Shown here: piece by piece, positions 1 through 27,066 of the stretch | How the letters are laid out: the number at the start of each line of letters is the position of its first letter | Position numbering within the stretch: the first letter of the stretch is position 1 | Source: Liolophura sinensis | Lineage: Eukaryota > Mollusca > Polyplacophora > Chitonida > Chitonidae | Assembly (NCBI RefSeq): GCF_032854445.1 | Contig: NC_088295.1 | Span: 48,903,385 to 48,967,384, forward strand | Length of the DNA stretch: 64,000 nucleotides | Direction of reading: 5' to 3' | Translations under genes and position numbers: made by a program | The notes under the pieces: generated by a model | The model's input: the letters and a program-made list of their open reading frames with translations, nothing else | What the model was told of the DNA's origin: nothing | Database searches by the model: none

Positions 1-16768
<16,768 letters not shown>

Positions 16769-16883
16769 AGACAGCATATTCTAACCTCAAACAGAGTAAT
16801 TTCAAAAGATGTAGTTGTATAAACGACAACTATACGGGTTACAGGCTAATCGGAACGTGCTGTCAAAGGTCATTATACGGATC

Positions 16884-17345
16884 CGGGACTTTCCCTCTCG
16901 GACATTCTTCCCGATGGATAATTCCTCCTATGGGCATTTCCCACCTTGGACATTTCAGTCCATGAACATTTCCCCCTGTGGACATTTCTCTCTATGAACA
17001 TTTCCTTCTATGGCCATTTCCTCTCAGGACATTCCCCATATGGACATATCCCCTTGGGAGATCTCCCCCCCCCCCCCCCGCCAATGGACATTTCCCACTT
17101 GAACATTTACCCCTATGGATAATTCCTCCTTCGGATATTTCCCCTTATGGGCATTTCCCCCTAGAACATTCCCCCCCCCCCCCGGACAATTCCCCCTGTG
17201 GACATTTAAACATTTCCCCTAGAACGCTTTCCCTATGGACATTTCACCTAGGACATTTCCCCCAAGAATATTTACCCCTATGGATAATTCCTCCTTCGGA
17301 TATTTTCCCCTATGCACATTTTCCCCCATGTACATTTCCGCTAAC
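16884..17345. repeat. Degenerate ~17-18 bp minisatellite downstream of HPGD-like gene
   Basis: Variants of ccctatggacatttcc recur about 25 times, with two long C runs (about 17066-17080 and 17171-17183). A block ending ggataattcctccttcgg recurs at about 17117 and 17281. It lies in the presumed 3' untranslated or flanking region; overlapping open frames are artefacts. Confidence 0.85.
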
Positions 17346-17467
17346 ATGCCCCTAACATATGTAACCAGGTTATTTGATAAAATATGTTGGGTATTTACTT
17401 GATCCACTGATTAGCATAATAAATAAGCAAAGTAACCCAGAGGAAATCCATTTTGACGCTAAATAAA

Positions 17468-17945
17468 TTACAGTTTCACGAAAAGAGAGACTTGATTGAG
17501 TGATTAATATATTTTTACTGTTTTACGTTGTACTCAAGAATGAATGAATGAATGATTGAATGAATGGTTGGAGTTTAACGTCAATTTTTCAGTCATTTGA
17601 CGAGGAGGAATCATTGATGTGTTTACATATACTGTGTTTTCTTGTGGTTGGGCGAATCCATGCCGCCAAAGTGCTGCTGCCACTCTAACCTGTCAGTGCT
17701 GAGCGCCAAGCAAGGCATCAACAAGTACCTTTTTGAAGGTCTTTAGTATGGCTTGGCCCGGTTTTGATCCCGGGTTTCCCGACTTTAGGCGGACACTCTA
17801 ACCATTAGGCCATCGATGTGGTCAGTACTCAAGAATATTTCACTTATACGACAGAAGCCCTCATTAAAATGGCAGAAAACGACCATCCGCAGCTAACTGA
17901 CAGATCTTCCCACGTACGATGTTAGAGGAAGTCAGCATGAGTTGA
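17468..17945 (-). mobile_element. SINE family 1, split by a second SINE
   Basis: The tail side (gttttacgttgtactcaag) is at 17515-17541 and the rest (tactcaagaatatttcactt to gaagtcagcatgagttg) is at 17825-17945. The element's left flank ttacagtttcacgaaaag and its interior variant aaacgaccatccgcag are shared with the copy at 32207-32440, pointing to duplication of the surrounding DNA. Confidence 0.8.
17542..17824 (-). mobile_element. Second tRNA-derived SINE family, inserted in SINE family 1
   Basis: On the minus strand the 5' end reads gatggcctaatggttagagt (A box) followed by gggatcaaaacc (B box). The body contains ttggcggcatggattcgcc and a CATT-repeat 3' tail. The 12-bp target duplication gtactcaagaat is exact (17530-17541 and 17825-17836) and lies within the host SINE. 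This is the only clear copy of this family seen here. Confidence 0.88.
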
Positions 17946-17967
17946 ACTTGATTTCATTTTGTTCGAT

Positions 17968-18085
17968 ACTCAAGAATATTTCTTGCCGTACTCAAGAATA
18001 TTTCACTTATACGACGGCGGCCAGCATTATGGTGGGAGGAAACCGGGCAGAGCCCAGGGGAAACCCACGACCATCTGCAGGTTGG
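17968..18085 (-). mobile_element. SINE family 1 fragment
   Basis: It begins with a duplicated ctcaagaatatttc (17968 and 17988) and then reads cacttatacgacggcggcca, aaccgggcagagcccagggg and accatctgcaggttgg. The tRNA half is missing. Confidence 0.85.
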
Positions 18086-18515
18086 AAAAAGCGGACCAGC
18101 GACGGCAATGTTATCCAAACACACATTTAATTAACCGATATTGCTGATTCTGATGGAATATTTGATGATTTGACTGAATATATGTGAATAAATGGATTTC
18201 ATTGCTTAGTGTTAGAACTGAAAAACAAATCTTCGGATCTTGTATTATACTGTTCTTGCTGATTCACTGTAATAAGTTGTAAGACTTCTCTACGAGTTAT
18301 ACTGAAACAATACAAACTGGGAATATATTTATCACGTTTTATCAACGGAGCTATCGGGGTTGGTCCATGTCACGATTGAATAAATGTGCCATACCTAAAA
18401 TTCAGCTTAGGATGGGTATAGCCTGGGCATGCCTATCTCTCATACCACCCATCAGACTGGATTTTGTATCCCTTTCAGTTATACAAACATTCAGAAAAGA
18501 GTGCGACGTCGTTCT

Positions 18516-18671
18516 TATTTATTTATTTATTTGATTGGTGTTTTACGCCGTACTCAAGAATATTTCACTTATACGACGGCGGCCAGCATTATGGTGGAAG
18601 GAAACCGGGCAGAGCCCTCCACGTTCGGCCGGAGAGGAAGCCAGCATGAGCTGGACTTGAACTCACAGCGA
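18516..18671 (-). mobile_element. SINE family 1 with internal deletion and 12-bp target duplication
   Basis: The tail, core and B-box end are present, but about 45 bp between gggcagagccc and the gttcggccggag part are missing. The target duplication cgacgtcgttct is exact (18504-18515 and 18672-18683), so both ends are original. Confidence 0.9.
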
Positions 18672-18784
18672 CGACGTCGTTCTGAATTTCTTTTTATTTC
18701 ACCACGAAAGACCCGATATATGTTTTTAAAGCCTTGTCGTCCCCCAGGTTGTCCCGCACTTAAAAACAACTCGACCAATCCACT

Positions 18785-18895
18785 GTGATAAATTTTTCAT
18801 TTATGCGAGGCGGTCAGTTTTACAGGTGGAGGAAACCAGAGTGACCCGGGGTAAACCACCGACCTTTGGCAAGTTACTGAACAACTTTTTGACGC
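18785..18895 (-). mobile_element. SINE-like element, alternative subfamily
   Basis: It has the core cttatacg-like/gaggcggtcagttttacag but then ccaccgacctttggcaagtt, a distal part different from family 1 and similar to 8306-8510 and about 40290. Confidence 0.5.
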
Positions 18896-19009
18896 GTGAC
18901 ATACAGATATGCACACCATATTTGCTTTAGGCAAGCGGTTTTCAAGAAACGTATAAGACTGCGCAAACGGCCACTCCAGCGTCGTCGGCCGACAAGCAGT
19001 TTGAGTGAA

Positions 19010-19122
19010 GGAATCTGCCCGGTTTCCATCCACCATAATGCTGGCCGCCGTCGTATAAGTGAAATATTCTTGAGTACGGCGTAAAACACCAAATAAATAA
19101 ATAAATAAATAAATAAATAAGC
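19010..19122 (+). mobile_element. SINE family 1, 3' half
   Basis: From about ctgcccggtttccatccacc through cgtataagtgaaatattctt and gagtacggcgtaaaacacc, to an (AAAT) tail of seven units. Confidence 0.9.
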
Positions 19123-19411
19123 AATGTATATGACGCATACAAGGCCACTAAGAAGAACCAATCCGATATAATACAATAATTCAATATCCACCCAGTGAGA
19201 ACGATTAATTAAAAACTCAATCAAGATCAAGTAGCATCGTATTGCTCCAAATGTTAAAATTTATGCAACCTGTGCATGTTTTCCTGGAGAAAGCTAGTTT
19301 GATTAAACTCAATCAGTGTTAATGTTTAGATAATGATCAACTTCGAAGAGAGTAATTCACAAATAATGATTACGAGACTTTTTTTCTTAGTTTGCCCTAC
19401 GTCTTAATGTT

Positions 19412-19548
19412 TGCAGCAACCTGCGGATGATCGTGATTTTCTCCCGGGTTCTGCCCGGTTTCCTCCCAACATGACGCTGGCTGATATCGTATAAGTGAAA
19501 TATTCTTGAGTGTTGCATAACACAACTATGAAATAAATAAATAAATAT
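19412..19548 (+). mobile_element. SINE family 1, 3' half, diverged
   Basis: It contains gcagcaacctgcggatgatc, tgcccggtttcctcccaac and ataagtgaaatattcttgag, then an AAAT tail. A short minus-strand fragment of the same family (ttggtgttttacgcagtact) follows directly at 19550-19592. Confidence 0.82.
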
Positions 19549-20084
19549 TATTTCTTGGTGTTTTACGCAGTACTCAAGAATATTTCGTTGTGTGGAACTC
19601 CTTCTGAATAATTATGAAGTCATCCGAGGCAATGAGTTCTTGGTGTTGAAACCAGCCTTTTGGAATTTAATGTTGTGAATAAGAATCAGTGTCATACATA
19701 TCAATGTGTGGAGCTTGTGCTGTTACATGTCACGAAACTAAAGGCAATTTTGGTAGCGAGTAAACCGATTTTACAGACAGCTGAATACAGGCGACTGGCT
19801 AAAAGAAATAGACTATAGTGCATGAGCCAAACCAAATGAATAAGAAAATGAAAACAAACCGGTACCGGTAGAGGGATTTTTTACCGTAAGTGAACGAGTT
19901 TGAAACTTACACAGAAAACACGTGCATGAAACATTCCGGTTGTGACAAGGTCATCTTTACATCCGTGGATGCATTTATAATTTCGACTGGGAGAAATCAT
20001 TGTATAAAAGTATTAGTGATAAAAGCACAACTTCATCCACTGATTATTTTGTTGTTGTCATATAGAATCAAAATGTATCGGGTA

Positions 20085-20415
20085 TCAAGGTCGGCCAATG
20101 CGACCTCTTTTGCCTTCACTTCGACGTCTGCCTCCGCTGCCACCTCTACGTCCACCAGGAGGATTTCCACCACGACTAAATCCAGTATAACTGCCATCAG
20201 GTTTCTTGCAGTCTTTAGGTATGTCATGACCGTCACCTGTGTCATTACCATCTGGTTTGTCGCCGTGTTCGTCACCGCCCTCTCGTTTGTCACCTTTCTC
20301 GCCTTCACCATCACCGCCTCCACCACCTCTACAGCCAGGGGATCTTTCACCACGCCTGAATGGACGGGCATCAAGTGTGACGAGTAAAAACGAAGACTTG
20401 CCCTCCTCTTGTTGG
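20085..20415 (-). pseudogene. Glycine/aspartate-rich protein paralogue, start codon lost
   Basis: A minus-strand frame of over 90 codons ends at TGA 20085-20087: DARPFRRGERSPGCRGGGGG, then GEKGDKREGGDEHGDKPDGN, later GGNPPGGRRGGSGGRRRSEG, ending GRIGRP. Its start aligns with the 25 kb glycine-rich gene (shared caacaag-x-xGAGGGCA-xGTCTTC), but the ATG there is AGG here (20405-20407), and about 22 bp of the signal-peptide coding region are missing. Similarity continues into the promoter side (to about 20770). No in-frame ATG lies upstream before a TGA near 20445. Alternatively it is an internal exon, since a passable acceptor (tctttatctccag) precedes it on the minus strand. Confidence 0.55.
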
Positions 20416-20449
20416 GATGTTCGGTCTATTCTGGAGATAAAGACATTTC

Positions 20450-21085
20450 ATTATTACCTCGTAGTGTTAGTATGTGTCAGTGAACTACCAAGATTTAAAC
20501 GAAAAACACTAAATTGAAGTAAACATCTGACATCTTACAAGTTGTGTGATGTGATGGGCAGAATACAGTATAACAAAATGTCCACCTTGCAATCCACACA
20601 TTTGCCAAAACAAAATTCAAGTATAAATAAGTAATTTTCAAATTTAATTTCGTTTTCTCTTTTTACTGATGTTTACTTAACTTTCATGTTTTATTTTAAT
20701 ATAAGCATGCAGACACATAGCGAAGACCTCATGAATTTTTGTCATTTTGTATAATTATTATCAGTCAACCCAGCCTATCCATTTCGTAGACAATTTTATG
20801 GTGGTGGTGTGTGTGGAGAGACAGAATAAAAGAGAAAGAAAATAGCATTTTCTGAACACGCCTTCTATAGGAAGAAAAGTGGCAATACTAATGATGGGGT
20901 AAATATTGCATCATATCAGTCAGTTGCACCAGCGATATTTGTTTCAACCTTATTCTTTTAAGCTTCGTTAAATTTGTCACGTCAAGAAGTGTCATTACGT
21001 AGCAATTGCAGAAGTTAAGTAGAACTTATAAATGCAGATATAATGACTCTGGCAATCTAACACTGCAAGGGGTAGATTTGTATTT
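20450..21085. other. Upstream region shared with the 25 kb glycine-rich gene
   Basis: Stretches such as acacatagcgaagacctcat (about 20711) and the tctttttactgatg region (about 20658) have counterparts in the same order upstream of the 25 kb gene (acatacatagcaaagacgta, about 25736; ttctactgatgcgtactg, about 25693). I infer a duplicated gene-plus-promoter segment. Confidence 0.5.
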
Positions 21086-21200
21086 TTTTTTTTTATTTCA
21101 GTAGGGGTTTTACGCCGTACTCAAGAATATCAGAAGATCTTCCCACATACGACCGGTGAGGAAGAGAACATGATACGGACTTGATCTCACAGCAATCGCA
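21086..21200 (-). mobile_element. SINE family 1, internally deleted
   Basis: ggttttacgccgtactcaag is followed directly by agatcttcccacatacg and cggacttgatctcacagc. The core is deleted. Confidence 0.75.
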
Positions 21201-22358
21201 GGTAAATTTGTAGGACCACATGCACTCGCTGTGCCTTGGGTCTTGGTGATGACAAAGGACAGCCGTCATTTGTTGCGCTATTTACGCAGTTTTACTCTCG
21301 TTCGTTAGACCTATTTCCCACCAATGTGGAATGAATCTTATATCTTTAAAAGTCAGTCAGTAACTTGCCAAAGGCTCGCAGTTTACCCTAAGTTTCATTG
21401 CTGATATATTTACCGTCTCCTTGAATTTACGGTACAATCAACCTGTTCGATTTGGATTCAGTTCTAAAAGGTTTTCTAGTTATTTCATAAAATCTCCAAC
21501 CAAAGCATTGCTGCAAACAATAGCAAATGACATATACGTGCAATAATTAATCCGGAAACAGACACTCTAGAATATTTAAATCTAGTTTATTTCACATGAG
21601 GTTTCATACTCTCGAAGGAATTCCTGTGATTTTTCGCACGATTGTAAAATGATATAGGGTATGCAAGCCCACCCAGGGTTCGATCTGGGGAGGGTAGAGA
21701 GAATAAGGGCAATTAGGGTGGCATCATGTGACAATCATGGGACAGAAACTAAATACTAGATAAGTGGCGGCAACATTGTTCTCACTTCATGACGAATCCG
21801 AGATCCCTGGGAACATCCCCAACTGAGATACACAACCGTGCAGATCTGTCACGGTTCTCGATCACTGTAGAAAAACCTAATGATAATTTCAGTTTGAGTC
21901 AGATAGTGGAGTATTTTTCGCTCAAATGCCAGAAATTCAATACAAACACGCCTTGAAATCTATTCCATCGTCACAATCCTGAAGGCCGGGAATGACAAGG
22001 CGGGGAATCCGGTTATATCACATTATAAAGTTTATATTTTGCGTATGAAGACAAATATTCACCAAAACGAAATTTAGTCAGCAAGTTGGCATATCTAATA
22101 AGATTTACTGTCCCCTCATTACATTCACGTTGAAAGAATTACAAGGAATCTTGAATATTGGGCGACGAATGTGAGCAGAGCAAAGACATTTGATGAACTA
22201 TGTGTACTGCCACAAGTGTATTGTAATTCCTTCACAACAAAGTCTGTCACTGATTAACCAGACGTATTGTGAGTATGTGGTGAAAATGACGATGGATACA
22301 GGATGATTATGTGTGACAATCACAATTGCACCAAGATCTGGTTTCACTTTAAAAGTAT
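21201..22358. other. Intergenic, nothing recognised
   Basis: Contains only short SINE-like words (cagtaacttgccaaaggctc, about 21355). No gene-like frame. Confidence 0.5.
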
Positions 22359-22366
22359 TAAGATGA

Positions 22367-22498
22367 TTTATAGATTTATTTATTTGATTGGTGTTATACG
22401 CCGAACTCAAGAATATTTCACTTATAAGATGGCGGTCAGAATTATGGTGGAAATAAACCGGTCAAAAATGGGGAGAAGCCACGACCACGTACAGTGTG
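22367..22498 (-). mobile_element. SINE family 1 fragment
   Basis: gatttatttatttgattggt through ttatggtggaaataaaccgg to cacgaccacgtacag. Possible 8-bp target duplication taagatga at 22359-22366 and 22499-22506. Confidence 0.82.
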
Positions 22499-23139
22499 TA
22501 AGATGAAGAGGGCCCCGATAATGACACGTGACTTCTTTTTTTTTGAATTCATATCACATTTTTGTAAGCTAATAATTTGATTGCTTTCACGTTTATAGTA
22601 CATGTGCATTGGATAATGGAATTACATGCAATGCATAAGGTTTTTCTGCCCCTTGTGTGACAAAACATCCACATACTTACGCCTGATCATGAGCATATCG
22701 AATGAGTAATTGGATCATTTGCTTTTCAGGACTTACGCTGGCAGTAAGATCTGAGCCGTCATTTCAGGAGTCTCGTAGTTTAACACAGGCTTGAGTTAGA
22801 CTGCAAGCTGTCGTGGTTAAAATATTCATTTCACAGAAAAACTGCAATACTACAAAAAAGGTTCTTTCATTCTAGTCATGCCCTTTCTCAAACAAGAACA
22901 GGGACAAGATGTGCACATACCTTTGAAATAATCAGAACATGCAATAACATCTGTATACTCTTTCAAAGCAAAATGTTGCTGGTTAGCGTTTCTTTTGAAA
23001 ACTGTCAAGCTGTTCTTTCAAGATACTAGCTTATTTTCAAAAGACAAAAGGCACACATACGTTCTGCACTGATTCTGTGTCAATTTATGCCCTATACATT
23101 AACGGATTTGTAAATACACATGTAAGACTGCAATGGAAA

Positions 23140-23310
23140 GGCCTTTGTAAACATTGCCATTATCAGACTTGCTGTCCATCATGTTCCTGCCCCCATCAAA
23201 GTGACTGCCCTTATCAGGCTCACCGCTCATCAGGGTTTTCGCCGCCATCAAATTTGCCCCGTCTCAGGTTCGCCGTTCATCAGGGTTCCGGCCACCATCA
23301 TCTTATTTTT
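23140..23310 (-). pseudogene. Relic of a repetitive Gly/Asp/Asn-rich reading frame
   Basis: The minus strand holds three degenerate ~50-bp repeats starting GATGG(T/C/G)GGC(C/G) at about 23298, 23250 and 23199. They would encode DGGRNPDER, FDGGENPDER and FDGGRNMMDSKSDNGN, but with frame changes and stops between them. The composition resembles the neighbouring low-complexity genes, and no start codon or signal peptide is visible. It may simply be a decayed minisatellite. Confidence 0.35.
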
Positions 23311-24080
23311 ATTTTTCATCATTAATTTGTTTTTAATTTTTTCATCGATTTCATCGGTAATCAGATGAAAAATGGGGGATGACGCATCAGAATATGAAAA
23401 CAAATTAGAAATATAATACAGATGACAAACAAATCCTTGGGTGAAATTCAGTTAAAAACCGGGGATTCCTTTTGTTATAAATAAGATAGATGTGTCAAAG
23501 TGGCACATCTACTTAGGTAAGGTTTGAATAAATCTGTCACAAGCCCTGCCTGAAAACATAAATAAAATATTGGAACGAGTATACATAATGCCTACAGTGT
23601 GATTTAGATTGGGTTTCCGACTTAAATTCATTTTAGGCTGCTATGTATGTTTCATAACAATTTACAAAGTATAGCTAAGTTTAAATATGCTATTTAAGAA
23701 CGCTTTCAGTGAGTGTTTATTATTAGTGTTTTATGTTATAACATTTTTCAAAAGTGTTTCACTTATAAACACTGAAAATATTTTAAAGTGGGGACAAACT
23801 TTATGGAAACGTTAGCAATCAATATTATTTAAAACACTATTTATATTTATTTAAGAGCACCATTATTCTTTTATTTAACGACACCTTTAGCGTTTTATTT
23901 AAAAGCACTTATGCGTATTAAAGTAAAACACGTGTCCTGCACAGTAAAACACTTTGCGTTTAACCTTAAAACATTAAATGTATATAAGCGTGACACTGAA
24001 GTGTTTTCAAAGCGTGGACAAAATGTGCTATGTAGTGTCTTGTTTTCAGACACTTTTTATTTACAGTGAATTGACATAAC
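23311..24080. other. AT-rich region with a cluster of aaaacact/agtgtttt motifs
   Basis: From 23700 to 24060 short inverted motifs recur, including a stem-loop at 23745-23778 (ttttcaaaagtgttt / aaacactgaaaa), acactgaagtgt at 23993-24004, and agtgtc...gacact at 24034-24054. The region could be an old miniature transposon, but outer ends are not clear. Confidence 0.45.
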
Positions 24081-24125
24081 ATGATTGGTGTTTAAAGCCG
24101 TACTCAAGAATGTTTCACTTATATG
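24081..24125 (-). mobile_element. SINE family 1, tail-side fragment
   Basis: gattggtgtttaaagccgta followed by ctcaagaatgtttcacttat; only about 45 bp remain. Confidence 0.75.
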
Positions 24126-24188
24126 CCCGACTTAAAAAATGGCCCCTCCCCACGTACGTGATACAACCTCCTGACTTAAAACCCGCTG

Positions 24189-24421
24189 GTGGGGCCTCCG
24201 CTAACGCAGCGTAATGACCCAGGAACCTCTCACCAATGCGGTCGCTGTGAGTTCAAGTCCAGCTCATGCTGGCTTCCTCTCCGGCCGTACGTGGGAAGGA
24301 TCTTCACGGATGGTCGTGGGTGTCCACCGGGCTCTGGCCGGTTTCTTCTCACCATAATGCTGGCCGCCGTTGTATAAGTGAAATATTCTTGAGTACGGCG
24401 TAAAACACCAATCAAATGAAT
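24189..24421 (+). mobile_element. SINE family 1, complete except for a deleted A box
   Basis: It starts ggggcctccg and jumps to ctaacgcagcg; about 20 bp holding the pol III A box (tggctcagttagttag in the 60.6 kb copy) are missing. The B box (gagttcaagtcc), core and tail are intact. Exact 11-bp target duplication aaaacccgctg at 24178-24188 and 24422-24432. Confidence 0.92.
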
Positions 24422-24870
24422 AAAACCCGCTGCCAAGTCAGTATCTAAAACATCTAAGCCAGCGAGGCCCCGTGATGTAAGTAAGTAAAATAGCATTTGC
24501 TGGGGCGTAAAATATCATTTGGTATGACGTAAAACACCTATCAAATAAATAACTTTTTTTTGGTCAAAACGGTCAAAATGAGTGAGAAAGATTTCGGCCG
24601 GGCCCGGTTTTCCCCCACAAAACAAAACAAGGAAGAGAACAAACAAAAATGGCAATGGGAATTTTGACCGTAATTCAACAATTTTGAAACAAGCACAGAG
24701 AACATTTAATGTTTTAACATGGACTTTCTGAAATAATTAGCTTTGCTTGTATACATTTATAATTAGTTTCCTTTGAGAGAAAATGTTGGATATTAGGTAC
24801 TAATGATAGAGACATAATTGCATCAACTGGTTGTTTAATATTGTATTTAAGAGTATGTTGTTGCTACAAA

Positions 24871-25466
24871 TCAACGTCCGCCACTTGTTGGGGCACCAAT
24901 GTCTCTAAGTTCATCTTGGTTACTATCGCTGTCTTCTGAGTTGCTACTTTCCCCGCCTCCAGCAAAACCACCGCCCTCACCTAATGGTGGGACACCAATG
25001 TTTCCGTGATCATATGAATCAATGTCGCTGTCTTCACAATTGCTTCACAACCCGCCTCCACCAAAACCACTGCCACCATCACTGAAATGGCTACCGTCTG
25101 ATTTACGTTACTTTCTCCACCACAACCAAAATACCCGCTGCCTCCACCACTACCTCCCCCGCCTCCACCTCCACCACCACCTCCCCCGCCTCCACCACCA
25201 CCTCCCCCGCCTCCACCTCCTCCGCCTCCACCTCCACCACCACCTCCCCCGCCTCCACCTCCACCGCCTCCGCCTCCGCCTCCACCCCATCCATCTACGC
25301 CTCCATCTCGTAATCCCCCGCCTCCAGGTCCACCTCCGCCGCCTCCATAACCACCTCCAAATCCACCTTCAAATCCACCTCCTTCATCACTCATGAGTTG
25401 GTGGGCCTCGAGTGAAACGAGCACGCAGAGCAGCACAATACACAGCAGGAGAAGACATGCCCTCAT
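24871..25466 (-). CDS. Secreted glycine-rich protein, reading frame disrupted
   Basis: Start chosen at ATG 25464-25466 because it begins a strong signal peptide: MRACLLLLCIVLLCVLVSLE, cleavage likely after LEA. A longer frame starts 14 codons upstream but adds only polar residues. The mature part begins AHQLMSDEGGGFEGGFGGGY, then a run of about 70 glycines. The open frame runs to 24981 (161 residues). However, from about 25100 the coherent repeats lie in another frame: GGSGFGGGG...CEDSDIDSYDHG and FAGGGESSNSEDSDSNQ, ending at TGA 24871-24873, with a TGA at 25045-25047 between them. So a frameshift near 25100 plus one stop interrupt the ancestral gene, unless the assembly is wrong in the GC-rich repeat. 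Gly-rich plus acidic tails occur in mollusc shell-matrix proteins; that role is inference. Confidence 0.6.
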
Positions 25467-25512
25467 CTTGTTGGTTGATCTCGTTTTGTCATGCGTTAGA
25501 ACTACCACTGTT

Positions 25513-25522
25513 TAAAAGGAAA
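25513..25522 (-). promoter_or_regulatory. Possible TATA-like element of the glycine-rich gene
   Basis: The minus strand reads ccttttaaac about 50 bp before the chosen ATG. This is weak evidence on its own. Confidence 0.25.
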
Positions 25523-25857
25523 GCCCCCAATTAAAGTCAGCATCTGTTCAAATGCCATTGAAAGGTGTAATGTCATAGACAGAATACATTTCCATCTGAC
25601 AACCTATATTTTGCCTGCATTGAGTTCAGTGAAAACAAAAATCGACTATAGGTAAGTAAAAAGTATTTTGAGATACAGTGTTTGACAATATTTTCTACTG
25701 ATGCGTACTGAATTTTTTAACGTTCGTGTGTGAACACATACATAGCAAAGACGTAATGATTTGTATTACAGTGTACCATAATCTTCAGTGAACACTACGT
25801 ATTCAATTCACAAATGATTTTACGTCGATAGTGAGCTATAAAGTCGACAGTGGCAAT

Positions 25858-25935
25858 ATATTTATTTGTTTATTTAACTGATGTTTTACGCCGTACTCAA
25901 GATGACTACAGCAAAGAGAGTAAATCGATAATAGG
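25858..25935 (-). mobile_element. SINE family 1, tail-side fragment
   Basis: tatttatttgtttatttaac followed by tgatgttttacgccgtactc. The remainder is not recognisable. Confidence 0.7.
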
Positions 25936-26114
25936 AACGACGATCTGATACTTTGCAAATGGCCAGCCGGTGAAATCCGGGCTCTTGTCAATTTACCTCA
26001 GTTAGAGTTTTATTCTAACCGTTCATAAAAAAAGCTAAATGGAGAAGAAAACTTAAAAACATGACACAATAGGCTGAAAAAGCACATTTTTTCCATCTGG
26101 TGGTGCCGACTGCA

Positions 26115-26342
26115 TCATTTTGCGATTTTTCGTATCCTGAAAACGGCAAAGCTGGCATAAATCGCTGAGTCCATCGCGTCCTCCGTCCTTAGGAACTCGG
26201 AACCTACGTCCAACATTCCTGTTTCCAGATCGTCAAGCGGAAAACGAACTGTACTGTTCGCTACCTTCTGGGAAGAAGAGTTCCACTGGAAATGTACGAA
26301 CTGCACATCGGCGGTTTCCGATGGAAATTCTCCTCCTAACAC
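26115..26342 (-). CDS. Hypothetical 75-codon frame
   Basis: I do not recognise it. The minus frame MLGGEFPSETADVQFVHFQW to FRIRKIAK has a balanced amino-acid composition unlike the local low-complexity frames. It has no signal peptide, membrane segment or recognisable motif. It could be a terminal exon or a transposon remnant. Confidence 0.2.
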   Translation of the reverse strand: MLGGEFPSETADVQFVHFQWNSSSQKVANSTVRFPLDDLETGMLDVGSEFLRTEDAMDSAIYASFAVFRIRKIAK

Positions 26343-26899
26343 AGAAGACTTCAGGACTAGTTCTTAGGCAAAATGGAGTCGCCCACAGCGGATTTTGGCG
26401 CTGACCTTATTTATAATTTATCAACTTGAGGTACATATTAGAATTTTACTTATGGCATGCACTTGCGAGGGAATGCAAACTCTTTTCAGTGGTATTTGAT
26501 TGATATCTAAATTTTCTTCTCCTTTAAATAGTAGCAACTACACAATTGTTAACACCTTGGTCGAAACATACATGTACAAAGGTAAAAAAGTAGTGACGTC
26601 TGCAATTTATTAGATGTTACTGGTTTCTGATTTCTCAAAATGTTATGTTGTCATCACATTAAATAAACATTTACGACACAGGTCCAAGAATCCCACATGC
26701 AAAATCCCACGTGCAATATCCCACGGGCGTTTGTAAGAAAAATCAGATTATCACAAATTAAAGGTGGTGATATGTAAGAGAGAAGCAGTCATCAGTTTTC
26801 AATGATGTAAGGATGACATCGGCGCTCCACATCACTCTGAAAGCGTTTAATGGAATATGCCTCACACACTGTAAGTTTTCGTATCAATAACTTTTTCCA
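26343..26899. other. Intergenic, nothing recognised
   Basis: A short repeat of tcccacatgcaaaatcccac (about 26692-26720) is the only structure seen. Confidence 0.5.
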
Positions 26900-27066
26900 T
26901 TTCTTTATTTACTTGATTGATTTTTACGCCGTACTCAAACACATTTGACTTATTCGACGGTGGCCGGAATAATGGTGTGAGGAAACCAGGTAGTCTGAGG
27001 GAAACCCGCGACCATCCACATGTCGGTGGAAGACCATCCCATATTCTTCCCGGAGAGGAAACCAAT
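26900..27066 (-). mobile_element. SINE family 1, diverged
   Basis: tacttgattgatttttacgc, then the core cttattcgacggtggccgg, accatccacatgtcggtgg and tcttcccggagaggaaacc. The tRNA head is lost. Confidence 0.82.

Noticed and set aside
19890-20387. 165-codon plus-strand Ser/Thr-rich frame
   Set aside because: Antisense shadow of the Gly/Asp-rich minus-strand frame, which matches the 25 kb paralogue.
25022-25396. 124-codon plus-strand His/Leu/Pro-rich frame
   Set aside because: Antisense of the poly-glycine tract; the minus strand has the signal peptide and the coherent repeats.
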